From: Limnoraphis robusta CS-951 | GTDB lineage: Bacteria > Cyanobacteriota > Cyanobacteriia > Cyanobacteriales > Microcoleaceae | DNA length: 21,375 nt | NCBI RefSeq assembly: GCF_000972705.2 | Contig: NZ_LATL02000006.1 | Location: 1-21,375, forward strand | Direction of reading: 5' to 3' | In this document: positions 16,611-21,375 of the stretch, in pieces | Layout: every line of letters starts with the position of its first letter | Numbering within the stretch: position 1 is the stretch's first letter | Position numbers and translations under genes: made by a program | Notes under the pieces: generated by a model | What the model saw: only the letters and a program-made list of their open reading frames with translations | Databases searched by the model: none | Told to the model about the DNA's origin: nothing

Positions 16611-17819
16611 ATGATTAGCGAGATGTTAACTCTGCCTTTTTATCAGGAACTAACCCAAGAATTATTAACGATTTATGGTTCTCCGTTGTATGTTTATAAT
16701 GGGGATGATTTACGCCAAACTATTCAACAGATTAGTCAAGCTTTTCCCTATCCTAATACTCAATTTCACTTTGCGAGTGTAACGAATGGAAATGTTGCAT
16801 TACTGAAAATATTTCAAGCGGAAGGATGGGGACTACACGCCAACACCCCCGGAGATATTTATTTAGGATTAAAAGCAGGTTTTTCTCCTGATGCTATTGT
16901 TTATTCAGGTAGCAATTTAAACCGGGAGGAAATGCAGCAAGTGATTCACTGGGGTGTAAAAACCTTAAATTTAGATAGTTTGGAGCAATTAAAATTATGT
17001 TGTGAAGTGTTAGAGAATACAACAGAAAACCCAGACTATTTTAAACTAGGTTTACGCTTAAATTTACCTGAAATAACTGGAGAAAGTCGCATTGGAGTTC
17101 ATCCGAAGGACTTTCCCACAGCCATTGAAATCTGTCATAAATTTGGATTAAAATTAAGCGGTTTACACTTTTATCGAGGAACAGGAACCAATGCCACAAA
17201 AGCCTTTACTCAAGTTATTGATGCCATCATTCATTGTTCCCAACAGTTACCTGATTGGCAATATTTAGACTTTGGTGGGGGTTTTGGCTATCCCTATCAA
17301 CATAATGGAGTCGCTTTTGACTGGGAGTTATTTGGGCGAGAAATTACGAATTCCATCACAAAATTAAACCGAAAAATTGAGTTAATCATTGAACCTGGAA
17401 GGGCTGCAATTGCCGGATGTGCGACTTTATTAGCGAAAGTTGTTGCGGTAAAATGGCAAGGAGAAAAACAGATTGTCGGAGTCGATACAACCGTTGCCAA
17501 TCTTTCCGTCCCTTCTGTTCATGGCGGTTATCGTGAAATTGTCAGTTTTAAGGAGGAAAAACCCGATCAAAAATATACAACAGATGTCTGCGGAAATACC
17601 ACCTATTCGAGAGATTATTTAGGGAAAAATTGTCAACTTCCTGCCTTAGAAATTGGAGATATCATTGCGATTTTAGATGTAGGTGCTTATGGTTATGCGA
17701 TGTCTTCTCATTTTTTACATCGTCCTAAACCTGCGGAAGTGTTACTCGAAAATCAACAGCATCGGTTAATTCGTCAGCGAGAAGATTATAGCGTTTTACT
17801 CACGAATCAATTGTTTTAG
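16611..17819 (+). CDS. Diaminopimelate-decarboxylase-like protein (fold III) without the PLP lysine
   Basis: The fold of alanine racemase/ornithine-DAP decarboxylases is clear over 402 residues: an N-terminal barrel with FHFASVTNGNVALLK (53-66), GLHFYRGTGT (184-193), DFGGGFGYPY (220-229) and EPGRAAIAG (261-269); then a beta domain with DVCGNTTYSRDYLG (Cys327, Asp335) and DVGAYGYAMSS (Tyr360). In the family the first motif reads FAVKAN, its lysine forming the Schiff base with PLP. Here that position is Val57 (codon GTA). Other PLP-phosphate motifs remain, so a cofactor may still bind, but decarboxylation is not expected. ATG at 16611 is preferred because CAGGAAA lies just upstream; a TTG at 16587 would overlap the previous stop. 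It probably works with the preceding enzyme. Confidence 0.85.
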   Translation: MISEMLTLPFYQELTQELLTIYGSPLYVYNGDDLRQTIQQISQAFPYPNTQFHFASVTNGNVALLKIFQAEGWGLHANTPGDIYLGLKAGFSPDAIVYSGSNLNREEMQQVIHWGVKTLNLDSLEQLKLCCEVLENTTENPDYFKLGLRLNLPEITGESRIGVHPKDFPTAIEICHKFGLKLSGLHFYRGTGTNATKAFTQVIDAIIHCSQQLPDWQYLDFGGGFGYPYQHNGVAFDWELFGREITNSITKLNRKIELIIEPGRAAIAGCATLLAKVVAVKWQGEKQIVGVDTTVANLSVPSVHGGYREIVSFKEEKPDQKYTTDVCGNTTYSRDYLGKNCQLPALEIGDIIAILDVGAYGYAMSSHFLHRPKPAEVLLENQQHRLIRQREDYSVLLTNQLF

Positions 17820-17851
17820 TTCATTATCTTTCTATTGGAGGAATTTTCATT

Positions 17852-19204
17852 ATGAAATGTATTCACTGTGGGACTGACAACAACTTAAAAGATAGAATTG
17901 CTAATCAAGGCCGATGCAAAGAGTGTAATTCTCCCTTTGCCTTTGAACCTGCTGCTAGGAATATCGCTACAACCAGTGATCTTGTCACTGCTATGAATAG
18001 AGTGAAAATCACTGATGCTTTTTTTGCAAATGCCCTCAAAGATATTTCTGTTAATGGCACTTTATTTTTCACCAAAAAACAACTATTCTATTTATTAGAA
18101 AGACGCTATAAACGTAAATCATCTAATAATATGTTTGGTTATTTGAAAGCTTACTTCTTCTTCAACCTATTTTTTACAATATTATTTACAATACTTACTG
18201 GAGGATTGATAGCTAATCTAATAATCGATAAATTTGTGCCTATTTTTAATCTAATCGGTCACGCTTTGGGGATTTTCTTTTTATTTAATCAATCAAAATC
18301 AAAAAGAATAAATAATCAAAGCAGGAAATCTGTTGCTCATAGCTTAAAAGTTGTTGGTTTTATTATTTTATTTGCTGGTATTCCGATAAGTTTATTTACT
18401 CTAAACTCTTTTCCGATTTTCTGTACTGTTCTGATTTTAGGACTCCTATCAATTTATTTAGGATTTAAACAGGCTTCTCAAAAAGGATTATCTCAAGAAT
18501 TAGCCATTAATAACCATGAATTTCAAGGGTGGTTAAGTCGTTGGCAAGATGTTAACGGAACTTACCCTAAACTTTTGCCATTTCCCCAACAAAGTCTTCA
18601 ACCTGCAACCGTTAATCGTGATATTATTAACTATAGTTTTGATAGATTAATTGTGTGTGATACGGCTGAAATTGCCCAATTTTTAATTGCAAATAATTTC
18701 CACTTTGAACATAACTGCGCGATTCTCAGTATCACGGGATATCCTCAAAATATTTTTCAAACCACTATGGAAATGCTACGTCGAAATCCAGATTTACAAG
18801 TCTATGCGTTACATAATTGTACCCCAAAAGGGATGACTTTAGTTCATCATCTTCGCACAAGCCAAAACTGGTTTTTAAATACAAATCAGGTCATTATTGA
18901 CTTAGGAATTACACCTCATCAAGTCTTAGACAATGAACAGCGAATGTTGATAGAATATTCTCCAAATTTAGCCAAAACTTCTATCGAACTCCCGAGAGAA
19001 GTTCGTCAGAGTTTATCGCCGGAAGAATTAAAATGGTTAGACGCGGGAAACTTTGTCGAGTTAGAATCTTTTCCGCCTCAACAGTTAATCCAAATTATTC
19101 AGCGAGGAATTACAAGGGATTTAAGTTTAAATAATGCAGGTAGCGATTCTATTTTTGTAGAAGACTCAGATAATTCATTGTACGTTTTTCAAAGTTTTGG
19201 TTAA
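17852..19204 (+). CDS. Zinc-ribbon / membrane / degenerate Toprim-like protein, paralogue 1
   Basis: I do not recognise a named family for this 450-residue protein. Visible parts are: an N-terminal zinc ribbon (Cys3, 6, 22, 25: CIHCG...CKEC); a hydrophobic region with about four transmembrane helices (roughly 98-125, 130-147, 165-182, 187-206) and a basic loop; and a soluble C-terminal domain from about 260. There YSFDRLIVCDTAEIAQFLI, CAILSITGYP and LHNCTPKG follow the order of the Toprim part of topoisomerase VI A/Spo11 (acidic residue, TGKGYPD, DADPYG). The acidic positions are Asp270 and Asn322, so metal-dependent catalysis is doubtful. A polar tail ends VFQSFG. GGAGG at 17837-17841 supports the ATG. 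It follows the decarboxylase-like gene by 32 bases and precedes a paralogue by 42. Confidence 0.75.
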   Translation: MKCIHCGTDNNLKDRIANQGRCKECNSPFAFEPAARNIATTSDLVTAMNRVKITDAFFANALKDISVNGTLFFTKKQLFYLLERRYKRKSSNNMFGYLKAYFFFNLFFTILFTILTGGLIANLIIDKFVPIFNLIGHALGIFFLFNQSKSKRINNQSRKSVAHSLKVVGFIILFAGIPISLFTLNSFPIFCTVLILGLLSIYLGFKQASQKGLSQELAINNHEFQGWLSRWQDVNGTYPKLLPFPQQSLQPATVNRDIINYSFDRLIVCDTAEIAQFLIANNFHFEHNCAILSITGYPQNIFQTTMEMLRRNPDLQVYALHNCTPKGMTLVHHLRTSQNWFLNTNQVIIDLGITPHQVLDNEQRMLIEYSPNLAKTSIELPREVRQSLSPEELKWLDAGNFVELESFPPQQLIQIIQRGITRDLSLNNAGSDSIFVEDSDNSLYVFQSFG

Positions 19205-19246
19205 TTTGATCTTCAGTTTAAATAGTAAAAAAGGAGCAATTGAATT

Positions 19247-20815
19247 ATGAAGTGTATTAACTGTAATACTAACAATACATACCGAGAAAGAACGACCAGT
19301 GGATTGAGTCGCTGTAAGAAATGCCGTCATCAATTTGTGTTTGACTACCGGAGACATAGTAAATGTCCTCAAAAATTAACCGATACCTTTTTCTTGAATG
19401 CTATAGATCGAATTTCTGCAAATAAAACGCTTTACTTTACAGCCAAACACTTTAAGTATTTTTTATCCAGAAAATTAGCACAATCACCTTTTGTTGGCGG
19501 GATTCAACCTCAACCAACTGTCAAACATATCAAGGTATTTATGATAGAAGATGTCAACTCCTTTCTTGCTCAAAAGAATGCGATTGGGGTTTATCTTGGG
19601 TTAAATCTTCTAGCTGAAGTCATCTTATGGACTGTTTTCAAAAAACTGACCTTGATTTCTATCTTTACCAATTACTGGACAATAGGTAGTTTTTGGCTAG
19701 TATTTTTAATCAGCAACGCAATTATACTCCCCATATTTCATTCAGATTTCCTAAACACACCAAAAGAACATCGATATCATCGCCAGCTTCGCAAGAAAAG
19801 AACAGTATTTTTTAGCAATTTAACCATTTTAACGATAGGAACTTTGATGATGCGTGGATATTTGTATTATCAAGATCCTATTTATAATCTGTTGTTAAGT
19901 TTTGAAGAAAAAAGTATTTTTCCTTGGATTATAATATCATTACTGGCAGCACCTTTATTGTTAGCTCGAACAATGCTAACCAATTTTTCAGTATACTTAG
20001 CGGATCTCAAAGAAGGTAAACGGGGTGAAGTTCGCACTACTCGTCAAATCAATAATTATGAAAATACTGCTGTTCAAAACTATTTTGATATCTGGATACA
20101 AGAATGGGAAAGAATTAATGGTAAAATAGTTAAATTACTTCCTCCTCCCGAATACAAAATAGAAGTCAGTATTAACTCAGATGTTAGCACTTATAGCTTT
20201 GATCGATTAATTGTTTGTGAGAGTGCTGATATTGCTCAATTTTTAATTGCTAACAACTTTCACTTTGAAAAAAATTGTGCGATTCTCAGTATTGATGGCT
20301 ATCCTCAAAATATTTTTAATACTGTGATGCAAATGCTACGCCGCAACCCGAATTTATGGGTTTATGCAGTGCATGATTGTACTCCTAAAGGAGTAAGTAT
20401 CGTACATCAATTACGAACCAGCGATCAATGGTTTAGAGATAGTAATGTTACGATGATTGATATCGGAATATTACCTCGTCAAATTCTAGCAGTTAAAGGT
20501 AAAAGTATTTGGGTAAAAATGACCGAAAAATCAGCACAACAAGCTGAACAATTACCATTAGAAATTCAGCAAAGTTTAGGAGAAGATGAATTAAAATGGC
20601 TAACAGAGGTAAATTTTGTCGAGTTAGAATCTATTCATCCTCAAAAATTGATTCACATTCTCAGTCAAAGTCTGGCTAACCAAGCATTGAATTTTGATGC
20701 TCCGAGTTTAAGAGAAACAGATGATTCGATTTTAGAAGAAACAGATTATTCCCTTTCAGAAGAAACAGATCGGAAAAACAACATCCGCTATCAATCCTCT
20801 GATACATTTGGTTAA
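19247..20815 (+). CDS. Zinc-ribbon / membrane / degenerate Toprim-like protein, paralogue 2
   Basis: This 522-residue protein is a tandem paralogue of the preceding gene product. It shares the zinc ribbon (Cys3, 6, 23, 26), the TDTFFLNAIDRISANKTLYF segment, and a C-terminal domain about three-quarters identical by eye over 80 residues (SFDRLIV to the region after HQLRTS). The middle is longer and diverged, with about four transmembrane helices (112-132, 144-165, 187-202, 224-248). It keeps more of a Toprim-like acidic set than paralogue 1: Glu325 in VCESADIAQ and Asp377 in VHDCTPKG, though the second Asp of DxD is Thr379. The acidic tail has an 8-residue repeat (EETDxSxx) and ends DTFG. AGGAG at 19232-19236 supports the start. 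Function is unknown; membrane location is likely. Confidence 0.75.
   Translation: MKCINCNTNNTYRERTTSGLSRCKKCRHQFVFDYRRHSKCPQKLTDTFFLNAIDRISANKTLYFTAKHFKYFLSRKLAQSPFVGGIQPQPTVKHIKVFMIEDVNSFLAQKNAIGVYLGLNLLAEVILWTVFKKLTLISIFTNYWTIGSFWLVFLISNAIILPIFHSDFLNTPKEHRYHRQLRKKRTVFFSNLTILTIGTLMMRGYLYYQDPIYNLLLSFEEKSIFPWIIISLLAAPLLLARTMLTNFSVYLADLKEGKRGEVRTTRQINNYENTAVQNYFDIWIQEWERINGKIVKLLPPPEYKIEVSINSDVSTYSFDRLIVCESADIAQFLIANNFHFEKNCAILSIDGYPQNIFNTVMQMLRRNPNLWVYAVHDCTPKGVSIVHQLRTSDQWFRDSNVTMIDIGILPRQILAVKGKSIWVKMTEKSAQQAEQLPLEIQQSLGEDELKWLTEVNFVELESIHPQKLIHILSQSLANQALNFDAPSLRETDDSILEETDYSLSEETDRKNNIRYQSSDTFG
20713..20770 (+). repeat. 24-bp in-frame repeat in the tail of paralogue 2
   Basis: AGAAACAGAT recurs at 20713, 20737 and 20761, exactly 24 bases apart, coding for three ETD-containing units of eight residues. 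The first paralogue has a similar acidic tail (VEDSDNSLY) without the repeat, so it probably expanded after duplication. Confidence 0.75.
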
Positions 20816-20820
20816 GCCTA

Positions 20821-21375
20821 TTATTTTTTATGAACCTGTAACCACATCTCCAAACTTGCCAGTAACCACAATTTAACCCCGTATCTTCCCCAAGTATCTC
20901 CTCGATAATTCAACCAATCCTTAATCATAGACTGATTCAAGTAAGGTGAAATTAGACTCTTTTTATTTAACAGCAAACTTTTCGCTTCTTTTTGCCAATA
21001 TTTCCGAAACCCTAGCTGTACAGGAACCATCATTCCACTTTTTGGACGATGAATAATTGCATCGGGTAAAAGATCTTTCACAGCTTGTTTTAAAACGGCT
21101 TTTTCTTCAACTCCTGAGAGTTTATATTCTGGGGGAATCTGCATACTCAAGTCTACAATACGCTGATCAAATAAAGGAGATCTCCCTTGTAAGTTTAAGG
21201 AGGAAGTTAAATTATTCACTTTGGTTAAAATTTGATCGGCTCCCTTAAACTTAATATTTAAAGCCATTAATCGATTTAAGTAACTTACATTTGAGTTCAA
21301 ATCTTCATAAAAAACTGAATTTTCTGCCTGAATAGCTGTATAAATTTCTGGTTTCAAGAGTTGTGGTAAATCCTC
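20821..21375 (-). CDS. Asparagine synthase family protein, C-terminal part (runs off right edge)
   Basis: The frame is open to the right edge, so about 184 C-terminal residues are visible, beginning EDLPQLLKPEIYTA. Features match the C-terminal end of the asparagine synthase ATP-pyrophosphatase domain: the helix with GADQILTKVNNLTSSLNL, then GRSPLFDQRIVDLSMQIPP, RPKSGMMVPVQLGF (counterpart of KRGMGVPLTSW in the 14854 gene), and a final RYGVKLWLLASLEMWLQV. The catalytic SGGxDS loop and the glutaminase domain lie outside the window, so it cannot be said whether Cys2 is present. It converges on paralogue 2 with only five bases between the stop codons. It is clearly a different lineage from the 14854 protein, not a recent copy. 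Confidence 0.85.
   Translation of the reverse strand, partial: EDLPQLLKPEIYTAIQAENSVFYEDLNSNVSYLNRLMALNIKFKGADQILTKVNNLTSSLNLQGRSPLFDQRIVDLSMQIPPEYKLSGVEEKAVLKQAVKDLLPDAIIHRPKSGMMVPVQLGFRKYWQKEAKSLLLNKKSLISPYLNQSMIKDWLNYRGDTWGRYGVKLWLLASLEMWLQVHKK

Noticed and set aside
16611..17819. Calling the gene lysA (diaminopimelate decarboxylase)
   Set aside because: The PLP lysine is replaced by valine and several substrate motifs differ, so the functional name is not supported.

Overview
The window looks like chromosomal DNA from a filamentous, Planktothrix- or Oscillatoria-like cyanobacterium. This is inferred from scattered GCGATCGC (HIP1) octamers, a PII gene behind a textbook NtcA box, cyanobacterial-type housekeeping proteins, and dispersed GGGCGGGTT...AACCCGCCC hairpin repeats between genes. 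No rRNA, tRNA, CRISPR array or intact transposase gene was seen.

Left part (1-11.6 kb) is mostly housekeeping. In order: the start of a secreted sialate O-acetylesterase-like protein (- strand, cut by the edge); a class II aldolase; hairpin repeats; acetolactate synthase large subunit with a C-terminal zinc ribbon; divergent glnB (PII) under a GTA-N8-TAC site; a convergent RdgB/HAM1 nucleotide pyrophosphatase preceded by a clan GH-J-like beta-propeller protein; a second, tandem hairpin-repeat block; a phosphoglucomutase/phosphomannomutase; folE plus a short-chain dehydrogenase behind a long hairpin-rich intergenic region; and accA.

Right part (11.7-21.4 kb) is accessory in character, more AT-rich and nearly devoid of HIP1 sites. 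Two glycosyltransferases (GT4 and GT2, - strand) of an exopolysaccharide type are followed by a divergent + strand run: a single-pass membrane protein, an asparagine-synthase-like enzyme without the glutaminase cysteine, a diaminopimelate-decarboxylase-like protein in which the PLP lysine is replaced by valine, and two tandem paralogues made of an N-terminal zinc ribbon, a membrane region and a degenerate Toprim/TopoVI-A-like C-terminal domain. A second asparagine-synthase-type gene converges on this run and is cut by the right edge.

The asparagine synthase plus type III decarboxylase pairing beside glycosyltransferases recalls exosortase-associated exopolysaccharide loci. Here both enzymes lack a hallmark residue and are joined to an unrecognised zinc-ribbon/membrane/Toprim-like pair. 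I regard 14.2-21.4 kb as the best candidate for an undescribed system. Its function is unknown, and that it acts as one unit is inferred only from gene order and spacing.
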